Shown: positions 1 to 10,892 of the stretch, piece after piece | Position numbering within the stretch: position 1 is the stretch's first letter | Layout of the letters: each line of letters opens with the position of its first letter | DNA from: Bettongia penicillata ogilbyi | Lineage: Eukaryota; Chordata; Mammalia; Diprotodontia; Potoroidae | DNA: 64,000 bases | Direction: 5' to 3' | Assembly (NCBI GenBank): GCA_023548195.1 | Contig: JAJHZJ010000808.1 | Location: 4,011,182 to 4,075,181 of the forward strand | The notes under the pieces: generated by a model | The model's input: the letters and a program-made list of their open reading frames with translations, nothing else | Database searches by the model: none | What the model was told of the DNA's origin: nothing | Made by a program: the position numbers and the translations under genes

Positions 1-52
1 TATGAAGTTCTCTTGTGAGGTGTCCTGTTAAAACTTTACAAGTGGCTCATGG

Positions 53-240
53 GATCACAAAGTTAGAGCTGGAAGAGACATTTGAGGTCATCTACTTCAA
101 CTCTCACAACTTACAAATGATGAAACTGGACCCAAAGAGGTTAAGCAATTTGACAAGGTCATAGAAGTAGTAAGTAGTAGAAGTAGGGCTTTAACCTAGT
201 CCCTCTTACTCCAGATTCAGTGCTCTTCCTATGATACAAG
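53..240 (-). repeat. MIR/MIR3-type SINE fragment
   Basis: On the minus strand this follows the MIR body: tRNA-like head, CORE and a tail ending near 'gagctggaagagacatttgaggtcat'-like sequence at 66-92 on the plus strand. The diagnostic 'aaatgatgaaactg...gaggttaagcaatttg' block sits at 114-151. It is heavily diverged and therefore old. Confidence 0.65.
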
Positions 241-245
241 TAAAG

Positions 246-624
246 CCCTTTAGAAGAGCTGAAGGGGTCATGTTATCTCCTAAAGGATTTTGAGTAGAAT
301 AAGGCTGCACAGAGAGATCCCGCGGAGGAAGAGGAGCACCAGGGCTGTGAAGAACTCCAGCAAAAAATATCATAGAGGTCTAATGGCAACATCTGCCATA
401 TTGTCTATGACTGGAAGTGCCAGATGTTAAACAGGCCTTTGGGAATATTGTGCACTATGTGCATTGTTATTTTTTGCAAGCAGTCATTTGAGTTTCATTG
501 TTTTACTTGACTAGAAAATTACGTTGTTCTAGAAAAGACAAAAATAAGGTACAGACATCTCACACTTTATCAGGAGATCCCAATAAATAACAACAACAAA
601 GGTAAGATGAAAAAAATGTTAAAT
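246..624. other. No recognisable content
   Basis: AT-rich sequence with no open frame of note and no repeat family I can name. Confidence 0.4.
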
Positions 625-775
625 TTAGAGGACTTGGGTTCAATTCCTACTTCTTCCGCTGACTGTGCCACATTGGACGACTTCCTTTTGGGGGACTCGG
701 TCTCCTTATTTGTAATATGAAGGGGTTGTACTGTATGACTCAATTCTAAATTTTGATCCCTTGATCCTAAGACAA
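625..775 (+). repeat. MIR3-like SINE fragment
   Basis: Shows 'gacttgggttcaattcctac', a degraded 'ctgactgtgcca...' CORE and a 'ggggttgtactgtatgactc' tail, in MIR3 order. Strongly diverged. Confidence 0.5.
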
Positions 776-1589
776 GGTGGATTCAAACTTTCTTCCAGGT
801 TTCTCTGTCATAGCAAGGACTGGGAATGTGACATCTAAAAGTGCTTCACTTTAACAATTCAACCTGAAGATCTCATGAAATTAATTGTAGAGAGATTTTA
901 CTCATACTACAATAAAGAGCAAGTTACATTCATTGCATGGCCTCTTTTGCATCCAGAATTCACACTGGTGTTGTGTATCTCCGGTTCAGTACTGTAGGCA
1001 TTGCCCAAATAAGTTCGGAGTTGTTCACATCGGCCCCAAATCTACGTGTGTGGTTTAGCTCTCCTGCACATGGAGCTGATTGGTGAATGTGCTGAACTAC
1101 AGTAAACTGAGCCATCTTAACCACAGAGAAGTGTTTTGTTTCTCTACCGGATACACCTGTCAAAAAAGCCGGGTGCACCCAAGCAGCACACAACACCAAT
1201 GGTTTTACTCTTAAAAAGATTGCTCCCACTAGATAAACCAGAGCTTTCTCTTCATTTCCCTGTTATGTGTACTGAATATACTATGTGTCTCTAAAGCAAT
1301 GGAACTCTTATACCTTTTGGGGGTAACAAAAACACCAGCACTTTTCCATCCAAATGCATGTTGCCCCTTTCAAAGTAGTCACCTTGGTTATTTTACCAAT
1401 TCAGTCATCACTCAAAATGTTTTTCAGCATTTTGCTTTTGGCAATACTTTCAAAGCTAATTCATAAGTTATGCCAAAGAATCCCAGACTTACAGAGAATC
1501 CTAGACTTAGAGTATTTGTTTAACTTTCAACAGGTAAAGAAGCCACCTTGTATGATGGAAAGAATTGGAGTCAGGAAATTACAGTTCAA
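776..1589. other. Mostly unique sequence, one unrecognised open frame
   Basis: A minus-strand frame at 960-1229 stays open for 89 codons and begins with a fairly hydrophobic stretch (residues 1-25). I recognise no domain, and no polyadenylation or splice context supports a gene. The rest shows no named repeat. Confidence 0.35.
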
Positions 1590-1755
1590 AGATTTGGGGA
1601 GAACTTCTGAAATCATCAAGTCCTCATGTTACAGATGAGGATGTGGAAGGCCCAGAGAGATTAAATGGCTTTCTTAACAGGCAGTAAATAGTTGAGTTGG
1701 GACTTAAATGCAGGTCTTCAGACTCAAAGTACAGCCCCCTTTTCCACTACAATAT
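1590..1755 (-). repeat. MIR-type SINE fragment
   Basis: Plus-strand text 'gttacagatgagga...gcccagagagattaaatgg' and 'cttaaatgcaggtcttcagactc' is the reverse complement of the MIR CORE and B-box region. Confidence 0.65.
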
Positions 1756-1764
1756 ATTTCACCT

Positions 1765-1935
1765 GCAGGTTTGGATTCTGGATCTGACACTGTGTGACCC
1801 TGGGCAAGTCAATAGCACAGGTTCCTCATCTATAAAATAAGAATGAGAATAATATTTGAATTGCCCACCTCATGAGATAAGTAAAGCAAATTGTAGAAGG
1901 CACTCCGTAAGCATGCAATAAATGTAGATGGCTAT
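1765..1935 (+). repeat. MIR/CORE-SINE fragment
   Basis: Contains 'tgtgtgaccctgggcaagtc' (1789-1808), then the 'cctcatctataaaataagaa' CORE block, and an 'aataaatgtagatggctattatt' tail typical of MIR 3' ends. It lies directly downstream of an opposite-strand MIR. Confidence 0.7.
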
Positions 1936-2260
1936 TATTTTTTGGTCATTATTTTTTACCCTGTTTCTCAATTCCCAACAATAGCACTTTCCAGTTTGCT
2001 TGGTTGTCATTCACTAGACTTGGGTCTGAATGACTTTGAACTGTTCCAAAAAAATTAACTCTATCCTTGAAAGAAAGATTTACCACCCTTGATAGAATTC
2101 AAAAGAATGGGCCCCACGCTGTAATCCTAGGGCTCATGGTGAGATGAGGAAGATTTACAGGCTCAAGTTCATAAGAGCATATGAATGACTTAGGAAAATT
2201 GTCAAAAAATGAGTTGGGAGTTGTGATCCTAGCCCTACACTAGGGAAGGTCATTTTCTCC
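1936..2260. other. No recognisable content
   Basis: Short stretch between a MIR and a solo LTR. I see no gene or named repeat. Confidence 0.4.
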
Positions 2261-2730
2261 TGTGTGCCTCCCAGAACTGTCCAGAACCCAAACAAAGAGA
2301 CACAAGGAAACAATAAAGGACAGGACCAACCATGGTATTGATGAAAAATACAGTGACTTTAATCAGATGAAGGCTTTAGCAGAATAAAAGTATAGTTTCT
2401 CCTCATTCCCTGCCAGGCATGTTTTGTCTGCAGAACTGCAGCTCTCAGCTTGACCCTGTTAGTTTTCATTCCCAGAAGATAGCTTGGATCTAAGGAGAGG
2501 AATTGCTGATATTGCTTCTGCCACAGCTGCCAGGGTCATGCCACCACTCCATTGCCTGGAATAAGCCCCCTCCTCCCGCTTCCACATTCATTCTCCTATT
2601 TCTCCTTTTATTTGCCCCAATCCCACAGGATAGGAGGTTTCCTTGTCTCAGAAGATGAGCAAAAAATTCCAAATCCCAGAAGTCCTTGCAGACCAAGTCA
2701 CTCTTAACCCCCTCTAGAGGAGGCATTACA
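2261..2730 (-). mobile_element. Probable solo LTR of an endogenous retrovirus
   Basis: Read on the minus strand the block runs from TGTAATGCC to a terminal ACA, the usual TG...CA ends. It has a U3-like half, an 'attaaag' poly(A)-like signal and a GT/T-rich U5-like end. The flanks 'ttctcc' (2255-2260) and 'ttcttcc' (from 2731) could be a decayed 6-bp target duplication. No gag, pol or env lies next to it, so it is best read as a solo LTR left by recombination between two LTRs. The family is not identified. Confidence 0.55.
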
Positions 2731-3669
2731 TTCTTCCCTTAAGGTATGGAATTTTACACATCCTTATAAAATTAACTGTGACAGGCTTCTGTACATAGCA
2801 CCAAATACACATTGGTACATAACAGAAGGAAGGTGATTTACCCAGCATTCTAGATAATCAACTTAGAGCATCATGTATAGCAAATGGCAATTAAAATATG
2901 CAATAAACACAGAGAACTGCACTATATCCTTGATAGGCTTCTTCCATGACTATAAGTCTAAATTACATGGAGGATACATTGCACAGACATTCACACTGGT
3001 ACATGCCACCTTCATAAGACAAAAAAAAAATACACATAACAATGTGACATAAAAAGTTTGAGATATAGTTTCTGGGTAATTAATAATTTTTTTAATTATG
3101 TTAGCAAATAATTAATAAAAAGGCCCCTCTCAAATGCCAAAAACCCCTCATGGAACCCACTCAACACTTTACATGCCCTTGGGAAAATGGTTGTTCCTGA
3201 GTGAGGGTGGCAATCAACTGTAACTGGCTTAAAATTAATGAGAAGAATGAATATTATAGTGAGAGGTGGACTCATTCTAATGAGGGGCTGGGGGATATGA
3301 CTTTGATCTCTCATGCTCCCAGACCAAGCCCAGCCTTGGGCAACTGAGACAAAGGATCTACCCTCCCCCTCCTCCAAATCTGAGTAGAACACAATGAGTT
3401 TTCACACTTGGGTGGGATCTGAACAAGATTGAGGAGAAAGTTAATCCAATCTCATTATTAGCAATGTCTTTCAGAAATTGGCTTCACCTAGTAGAGAATA
3501 AGGAAATATGAAGGGAAAAAACCCTGCATCTCCCCAATATTTAATTATTTAATAATTATTTCTCTCAATAATATGAATGACAGTAAGCCTACTGGTCAGC
3601 AAGATAGACCAAAAAGCATGGCACAAAAATACAATGAATAGAAGCAAAAATAATAGGTGAATCTATAAT
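2731..3669. other. AT-rich sequence without recognisable genes
   Basis: Contains short A/T runs and no named repeat. A 98-codon minus-strand open frame at 3096-3392 has no recognisable domain and is probably chance. Confidence 0.4.
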
Positions 3670-4065
3670 CGTATACAGTTACTTTTTCAAACCCTTCATA
3701 ACCTGGCCCTTTCCTGCCCTCCTGTCTTGTAACTTTGACCTAGTAGCACTGGCCTCCCTGTTCTGCACATGTGACATTCCATTGCTTGGCTGAATTTTCA
3801 CTGACTGTCCATCCCTGAAATTCTCTCCCTGAAAATCTCTTCGCTGCTTCCTGTCTTCTTTCAAGTGCCAAGTAAAATCTCACCTTTTGCAAGAGACCTT
3901 TTCCAATCCCCCTCAATGCTACTGCCTTTCCCTCTGTGATTATCTCCAGTTTACCTTGCATTCATTTTGTTTGTACCCGATTATTTGCATGTGGTCTCTT
4001 TTAGCAGATTGTGAACTACTTGAGGGTGGGAACTGTTTTTGTTTTCTTTATAACCCCCCCTCCAT

Positions 4066-4122
<57 letters not shown>

Positions 4123-4172
4123 TTAGCACTGTGCCTGGCATATAGTAGGCACTTATTATTAATGTTTGTTGA
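3670..4172 (+). mobile_element. L2 (CR1-clade LINE) 3' fragment
   Basis: Matches the L2 ORF C-terminal region and 3' end: 'ttcataacctggccctttcc', 'agattgtgaactacttgagggtggg' context, then 'agcactgtgcctggcatata' and 'gtaggcacttattattaatg'. A (CA)n tract has expanded inside it. It is 5' truncated, as L2 copies usually are. Confidence 0.8.
4069..4120. repeat. (AC)26 microsatellite
   Basis: About 52 uninterrupted bases of AC/CA, inside the L2 fragment just before its terminal 'atttagcactgtgcctgg'. The overlapping open frames on both strands come from this tract. Confidence 0.95.
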
Positions 4173-4920
4173 CCTGTGAGAAACAAAGGAAAGTTTAATT
4201 TCCACAAGATCAAAACTTCCAGTGGCGAAAGTTAATCTGTGACCTAGCAAACTCAGGTGAAGAAAGTCAGAAACTTGTGTGCAGGCTTGACAAGCTATTT
4301 GAAGGAGAGCCTATCAGAAAGGAGAAAATCCAACTGTGCTTGTTAATGACATACAGTGGGCATTTCAAAAGATTGTGACTCAAAAGAGAATGAACCAATA
4401 CATCCTCTGATGGGAGGATCTGTCCTGCATGAACTTTATAAAATGCCCTCCCTTTCAGATCTCACTCTTTCTCCCTTTCTGAAGAAGGGTGGAGTTCACC
4501 TTGACAAAGGCATTCAATTCCTCTGAACATTTTAAAATAAATTTTCCTTGATACATTTTTGTGTGTCAATTTCATCTCTAACAGATCCAACTTGACTTTC
4601 AAGACACACATTACATGGGCAAACACTGGTGTTATCATCTAGTGGCTTGTTTAACAGTTTTCCAAGTTTCATCGGGGACATCATTAATTACTCTGTTCAC
4701 TGGATAGATTGTCCTAACTTTTTCTACCTGCTGACCAGCGGTCCTAAACCTGTAGTAGTGATGAGGAATGCATGGCCCTTGCCCTTCTTCCCCAAAAGAA
4801 TTTGGGAGCCTACTCCTTGAGTGAGGAAAACAATGAGATTCAAATAGAGTAATCAATGAAAAGTCCATTATCTCAGGTACCACTTATAGCCACTTTAGGA
4901 GATAATGAGATTCAAATAGG
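4173..4920. other. No gene; one 16-bp direct repeat
   Basis: Otherwise unassigned. 'aatgagattcaaatag' occurs exactly at 4832-4847 and again at 4904-4919, with 56 bases between, directly before the LTR-like block. Confidence 0.5.
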
Positions 4921-5444
4921 TGAAACTAGCTGGGGTCCCCCAGCCCTGCTGTGTGTTGAACGTTGGAATAATAATAGTGATAGATAATTTCGGAAACTCT
5001 GAAATACTTCCCCTGATTACTTTATCTTCCTGACCACTGGCAGGCTTTTCTCTGTAGGAAGTCCCTAGACGCTGACTGGTTTGCTTTCTTCTTAAGTAGA
5101 GAGCTTTCCCCCTTAAGGGGTTTCCCCTTTACTGGGCATCTTCCCTTAAGAATCCATCTCCCTTAAGCTGGGATCTCCTTTAAATTGGGGTCTCCATTTA
5201 TGGGTACCTCCCTGAAGATACTGTGTCCCTTGAGGGGAGCTACCCCCTCTCCCTTGGGGTCTACATTCCTTAGGGAGCTGCCACCACTATGCCTTTAGCT
5301 GGGGTCTCCCTTAAGCAGTAGAGGAGTCTCCTTGGTGTGTTGTGTTATACACAATAAATGCCTTTACTTGATTTAGAAATGGCCTGAAAAAATTCTTTTG
5401 ACATGACCTTGCACCCTAATATTTTGGGGTACCCCTGTACTACA
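4921..5444 (+). mobile_element. LTR-like block with internal CCTTAAG-type repeats
   Basis: Begins TGAAAC, ends CCCCTGTACTACA and carries a poly(A) signal AATAAA at about 5352, about 90 bases before the end, as in a U3-R-U5 layout. Between about 5095 and 5320 a degenerate 25-30-base unit built on 'cccttaag' and 'ggggtctcc' recurs several times. No clear target duplication and no internal genes are seen. An LTR is the best reading; the family is unknown. Confidence 0.45.
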
Positions 5445-5559
5445 TCAATAGTTGATGCTATTGACTGATCTTAATCATCATGGGAAATATCCCTTATGTG
5501 GCTCATCTAAATCTGACCCTATAAGGTGCTTAGGTTTGCTGGTCACACTACTATATTCT

Positions 5560-5661
5560 TTTTTTTTGTTTGTTTGCAAGCCATATAGTATTTTTATTTT
5601 TTCCTTTAACATGACATTGATTTTGATGTTTGTTCTAACAGGTCATTGGCCCACCTGCCCA
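5560..5661 (-). mobile_element. Short retro-inserted mRNA 3' end with 16-bp TSD
   Basis: The exact 16-mer 'cacactactatattct' flanks the insert (5544-5559 and 5662-5677). The insert starts on the plus strand with T8GT3GT3, so on the minus strand it ends in an A-rich tail. An AATAAA signal lies about 15-20 bases upstream of that tail. This is the signature of L1-mediated retrotransposition of a severely 5'-truncated transcript of about 85 bases. The source transcript is not recognised. Confidence 0.65.
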
Positions 5662-7627
5662 CACACTACTATATTCTAAGAGATGTAGCTTTGTTCTAGG
5701 AGATGTAGCTTTGTTCTTTCATTGCAAACCAGGCAGAAAAAGTGTTGCTTCTGGATTATGGATTTTCCTATCATTAGTATTAGATTCTGGGGGTTCAATA
5801 CATAGGGTCTTCTTAACTCTGAACATTTTGTTTCTGATCTATTATCTGGATCAGACAGTTCTTTCATGTTTGGCAAATGATCTCTGTTGCTTAGAGTCTA
5901 TTGAAGGTGCGTGTCTCCCAGTCTCAACCTGCTCATTCAGGAGGTCAACTCACTACTTGGCAATAAGTGATTGTGATGAATTGTCTTGAAAAGATCCCCA
6001 TCAGTTTCAGTAGCTACTGTATAAATAGATAAGTTGCCCAGTCTCTCCACAAGTAGATATGGGATAGCTTTTTTGAAAGTTCTAACCATGATCATGAGTA
6101 TTATCATTTATTGCTTCCATCATTCTTCCTGGATGAAGCACTTTCTTGATGTTAAGATTGGGGTTTTTTGTTTCTTTGTTTTTGCTTCTTCCTCAGTTAA
6201 GAGACATACTTATTGTAAGTATTTGCAGTCTTACCATCATCCCCAGGGACTCTCAAATATAAGAGGTATGTGTGGCTCACATCCAAGCATCAGCAAGTAA
6301 GGTATAAAATCAGTCACATCATTCTTTGGCAGAATTATAAACAAATCTACCAAAAAGTCATATGGTGGTTCCATAAAGAATTTTGTTCCAGTCTCAGTAT
6401 CTCAATGCCTTCATCAGAGTATGGTTAAAATGTCTAGGTTATGGGTCTCCATTAAAGTGCTAAGTATTTTTCTAGACTTCTCAGTGCCAGCTTAAGCTCA
6501 CATCTATTTGGGCAGCATATTTTCAAAGTCTCTACTTTGGTATGGATGGATCTTGGTAGGAAGTCTATTCATGGAGAAATATTTTTCCCATAGTACTTCA
6601 ACTGTAGAGGCTTTCTGCTTTCTGATTAGGTATTCTTTTGTATAGGTAGTGAAGTGGTCCATCACCATCAGTATAACTTATGTTGTTGTAATCTCCTTCC
6701 AAAGATAAGAAGTCAACTTAGGAAACAAATTCCAAAGGTCTGTTAATGCTTAATTTTCTCCAAATATTCAAGGTCAGTCATTTTTCTTCACTCACAATGG
6801 ACACATCTCACATTTCTTGGTGATATCTGCATTCATTTTGGCCACTAAAATTTGTTTCTTACTTTCTGTAGGGTCCTTTCTAACTTCATCTGTCCAAGAT
6901 CATCATGTAGAATTTTCATGGCTAGAGTGTGGTATGCCATGGACAGCAATAGTTTCTTCCTGATTCCTTATTGTGGGATCAGTGACAGTCCAGTCTAGTA
7001 CTCCCTAGTGCTGCAATAATTTCTGCCATTGTCTCAACAATAAAATGTCTTTAAGAGATCTGCACTTGAGGTCCTTGCCATTATGGTCTCACTTCTTGAC
7101 CTAAATCAATTCATGCATCCTTTCCACAGTCATCTGTTCTGTTCATCTGTCATCCAGAGACAATGGAGGCATCTAGTATGCAATCTGGGGCAAGTTTCAA
7201 ACTTTCAGCTCTACTGTCATTTGCTTTTAGTCCAGTCCTCTGGTTGTTGCATAGAGTTCTAAGTCTTTTTTTGGGCATTATCACGGCTTCAGTGGCCTGT
7301 GGTCTTCTGGACAGTGCATCTACATACATGTGAGTCTTTCCTGGTCAATAGTAAATGCTGAATTTGTAATTAACTAGTTAGCTAGATAAACAGCATCTAA
7401 TTTGGAGGTGGTCAGAATATATCACTGGATTATTTTCTGTTCAAACTTGCATCTTTGTTCCACGTATATACTCTTTAAATGGGGAAGTGAGTCTCACTGT
7501 TACTAAATCCCTACTGGCTAATACAACTGGTTTTATAAGAACCTCAGTCTCTTGGTACAGAGATACTCCCAATCCCTCCAAGATGACATCTGTATGCAGG
7601 ACAACAGAGTTACTTGGTGTCAGTTCA

Positions 7628-7735
7628 TTGAGGGTAGGATCTGTTTTTGTCTTTCTTTGTATTGCAGGTTCTTAATGTAATGCCTGACACAATGTAAACA
7701 CTTAATAAATACTTGTTGTTATTGATGATGATGGT
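7628..7735 (+). mobile_element. L2 3'-end fragment inside the gypsy RNase H region
   Basis: 'ttgagggtaggatctgtttt', then 'taatgcctgacacaatgtaa' and 'cacttaataaatacttgttg' follow the L2 3' terminus. It separates the RT-side and RNase-H-side parts of the gypsy relic. Confidence 0.6.
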
Positions 7736-8140
7736 GCACGTGTGAGAGACAGTTAACCAAGTCTTTGAAACCTTGTCTACACCTGTATGTCCAATGGTCC
7801 CCAAAGGGCTTTGCTGGTTTCAAAACAACTTTGTGTTTGTCTTTCTGCTTCTGTACTTCTTCAATAATATAGACTAGGATGAGGTCATTCAGTGATTTAG
7901 CAATTGTAGCATGGTTTTTAGCAATTTTTTAAATAGTAACCACCAAATTCAAGAAAAAGTCTTCAGATGTCAAAAATTCTTCAGTCATACCAAGTCAGGG
8001 TTGCATCTATCTTATCCTGGTCAGTGTTTGTACTCTATCGTAATGCAACGTGACTCCCACCCTTGACAGAGGCTCTATAAAACTGGCACTTGTCAATTGA
8101 AAGTTTCAGCCCATTTTTCTTAAGCAGATCCAATACATTA

Positions 8141-8200
8141 TGTATGTGTATATATATGTGTGTGTGTGTGTGTGTGTATACACACATATATACATACATA
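8141..8200. repeat. (TATG)/(TG)n tract with inverted-repeat ends
   Basis: A TG core of about 22 bases is flanked by 'tatgtatgtgtatatatatg' on the left and 'catatatacatacata' on the right. These are near reverse complements and could fold into a hairpin or cruciform. Confidence 0.85.
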
Positions 8201-8699
8201 TTAGTCTCTCATCATGTTCCTACAGAGGCTTCTGTGGAAAAGAATGGTGTCATAAAGGTATACTAAGACTGTGGATCATTACTATCTATGACTAAATTTC
8301 TCCATCAGTTTTTGGAAGGTACCTTGGGGCATATGTCAGAACTAGTAAAACCTAGACAGACATATGAAAGTAGTCTTTTAATATCCTCTGCCACTATACA
8401 GATACAACACAAAAACTACATTTGCTTAGCAGATGATTTAGGGCATCTTCAACTCAGCATTGAGTATTGGTCCACTTTGGTCCTCTTGTCCAATATCTGG
8501 AAGCCTATTCACACATGTATCTTCCCATTTTCTTTGGTATCACCACCATGTGTGAGAAAGAGGGACTATTAGACTCTATGACACCAATAAGTCTTAAGAC
8601 ATTCTCTGAGGTCAACCATAAAGGGACAAAGGGAATTTTCTAGGTCCTTTTCAGGATAGTTATGAATCAATAAGCTGAATCTAGTGAATAAGTAAATTT

Positions 8700-9230
8700 A
8701 GCCTGTACATGGGAAAAACAAGAGATCTATTCAAGAAACAAAGATATCAAGAGAACACTTTATGCAAAAAAAAATAGGCATGATAAAAGACAAAGATGTT
8801 AGGGACTTAGTAGCAGAAGAGGTAGCAAGAATATACAGAAGAACAACACAAGAAATATCTTAAAATCACCAATAACTGTGATGGTGTAGTTACTGATTTA
8901 GAACTAGCCATCCTAGAGAATGAAGTCTAGTGGACCTTAGGAAACACTGCTATCAGGCTAGTGAAGTGAACAGAATTCTAGCCAAGTTATTTAAAATCCT
9001 AAAAGATGATGCTGTTAAAGTACTACACTCAATATGCCAGCAAATTTGGAAAACTCAACAGTGACCACTGGAGTGGAAAACCTCAGTTTACTTCCCAATC
9101 CTAAAAAGGGCAATGCCAAAGAATGTTCAAGATTCTGAATAGTTAGACTTATTTCACATGCCAGCAAGGTTATACTTAAGAGTCTACAAGTTAGACTTCA
9201 GCAATATGTGAACTGAGAATTACCAGAAGA
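8700..9230 (+). pseudogene. RTE (BovB-like) LINE, 5' segment
   Basis: Translation with frameshifts resembles the linker and start of the RT domain of BovB/RTE ORF2: an 'RDLFKKQRYQEN'-type stretch near 8715-8755, 'ELFKILKDDAVK'-like near 8980-9020, 'QWPLEWKTSV' near 9060-9090 and 'ELPE' at the break. It is split by a LINE-1. The 16-mer 'gagaattaccagaaga' is at 9215-9230, and the ORF resumes in register at 17657. The 5' end is truncated near 8700. Confidence 0.8.
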
Positions 9231-10217
9231 ACCTAAACCAGGAAAAGCCAAAACAGAGAAAGAAAATTATAGATCAATTTCTGTAATGAATATAGATACA
9301 AATATTTTAAATAAGATATTAGAAAAAAGAATACAGCAATTTATCATGAGAATAATACATTATGATCAGGTAGGATTTATGCCAGAAATGGAGGGCTGGT
9401 TCAATATTGGGAAAACTATTAGCATTATTGATTATATTAACAACAAAAGTAACAGAAACCATAGAATTATCTCAATAGATGCAGGAAAAGTTTTAGACAA
9501 CATACAGCACTCATTCCTATTGAAAATACTGGAGAGCATAGGAATAAATTGAGCCCTCCATAATATAATAAGCAGTATCTACCAAAAACCATCAGCAAGT
9601 ATTATATGTAATGGGGATAAGCTAGATGCATTTCCAATAAGATCAGAGGTGAAACAAGGATATCCATTATCACCACTATTATTCAATATGGTACTAGAAA
9701 TGTTAACTTTAGCAGTAAGGGAAGAAAAAGAAATTAAAGGAATCAGAATAGGCAAAGAAGAAACTTTTTGCAGATAATATGACGATATACTTAGAGAATC
9801 CCAGAGAATCTAGTAAAAAATTACTTGAAGTAATAAATAACTTGGGCAAAGTTGCAGGTTATAAGATATACCCACATAAATCATCTGCATTTCTATATAT
9901 TACTAAAAAAAACCCAATAGCAAGAGATAGAAAGAGAAATTCCATTTAAAGCTATGGTAGACACTATAAAATATCTGGGAGTCCACCTGCCAAAACAAAC
10001 CCAGGGACTATATGAGCACAATTACAAAACACTTTTTGCATAAATAAAGTCAGATCTAAGAAAGTGGAAAAATATCAGTTGTTTATGTGTAGGCCGAGCT
10101 AATAAAATAAAAATGACAATCCTATCTAAATTAATTTACCTATTCAGTGCCATACCAATCAAACTACCAGATAATTATTTTCTAGAACTAGAAAAAATAA
10201 TATCAAAATTCATCTGG
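9231..10217 (+). pseudogene. LINE-1 ORF2 reverse transcriptase, segment 1
   Basis: The open stretch at 9286-9552 carries RT landmarks: '[13 protein letters not shown]', '[15 protein letters not shown]' and '[14 protein letters not shown]'. Further on, in another frame, the active-site box at 9767-9778 reads F-A-D-N, where L1 RT has F-A-D-D, so one catalytic aspartate is lost. In-frame stops and frameshifts confirm a dead copy. It ends at 'aaaattcatctgg' (10205-10217), one side of the first half-L1's target duplication. Confidence 0.85.
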
Positions 10218-10892
10218 GGGTCAGAGCCAAGATGGCAGAGTAGAAGGACACATATACTTTAGCACTTCCCCCACAGCCCACAAAATACAAGTAAAAAATG
10301 ACTCTCAACAAATTCTAGAGCAGCAGAAGTCACAGAACGACAGAGTGAAAGAGATGTCCAGCCAAAGGTAACCTGGAAGGCCAACAGGAAAGTTTTATCC
10401 CACAGAACACTGAGTGGAGTGGAGCCCAGCCCTGGCCCTGTGGCACGGGGAGGAACAGGATCTGAACAGGCCTCTGAGGCAGAATTCCGAGCAGGGAGGG
10501 TCTCAGATCCCTCAACCCACAAACGAGTTGAAAGAAAGCTCCAAAAGTCAGTGTGGGAGGGCTTTTCCAACTGGGTGAGAGGGCATTGGGGTCCACCTAG
10601 CACTGGCCCCAGGTGGTGGCAGAGGCGGCAGCAGCAGCAGCAGCGGGCAGCTATGGAGGACGTGGAAGCAGCCAGGGTCCATTGTCCCAGTGGCTCTACT
10701 TAAAACCTCTGGGGGAATTAACCAGGGGATCTTAACCTCAGCCCTGAGTGGTAGCCTCATTCCCACCCGAAGCCCCTGGGGGAATTGAGCAGCTTACCTG
10801 CACCTCACCCCTGAGCATGGTACTGGGGGAGGAGGAGCATTAGGACTCTCCTCTTGACAAAGGATTCAGATGTCAAGTAACTGGCTGGGAAA

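Larger units (their letters stand above)
5455..8680 (-). pseudogene. Decayed Ty3/gypsy retrotransposon pol (RT-RNase H-integrase)
   Basis: Translating the minus strand with frameshifts and stops gives gypsy pol in order. RT: SNSP-type motif and 'VIPKK' near 8540-8560, 'VEDALNHL' near 8455, an EHDERL-like stretch near 8210-8230, 'IDKCQF' near 8076-8096, 'NTDQDKID' at 8005-8031 and 'FLEFGGYY' near 7935-7960. RNase H: 'LHTDV' near 7585-7600 and 'LASRDL' near 7505-7525. Integrase: 'HDDLGQ' near 6890-6905, 'KCEMC' zinc-finger cysteines near 6795-6810, 'MDHFT' near 6660-6675 and 'YQSRDFE' near 6525-6550. In the last, the second catalytic Asp expected in SDQG is Tyr. Many stops and frameshifts make it non-functional. 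It is interrupted by an L2 end, a microsatellite and a 102-bp retro-insert. No matching LTR pair is seen. Confidence 0.75.

Noticed and set aside
960..1229. 89-codon minus-strand frame as a possible small membrane protein
   Set aside because: No recognisable family, no conserved motif and no transcript signals. Kept only as a note.
4069..4120. Regular repeats as a CRISPR array
   Set aside because: Simple dinucleotide repeat without spacers; the same holds for the other microsatellites.
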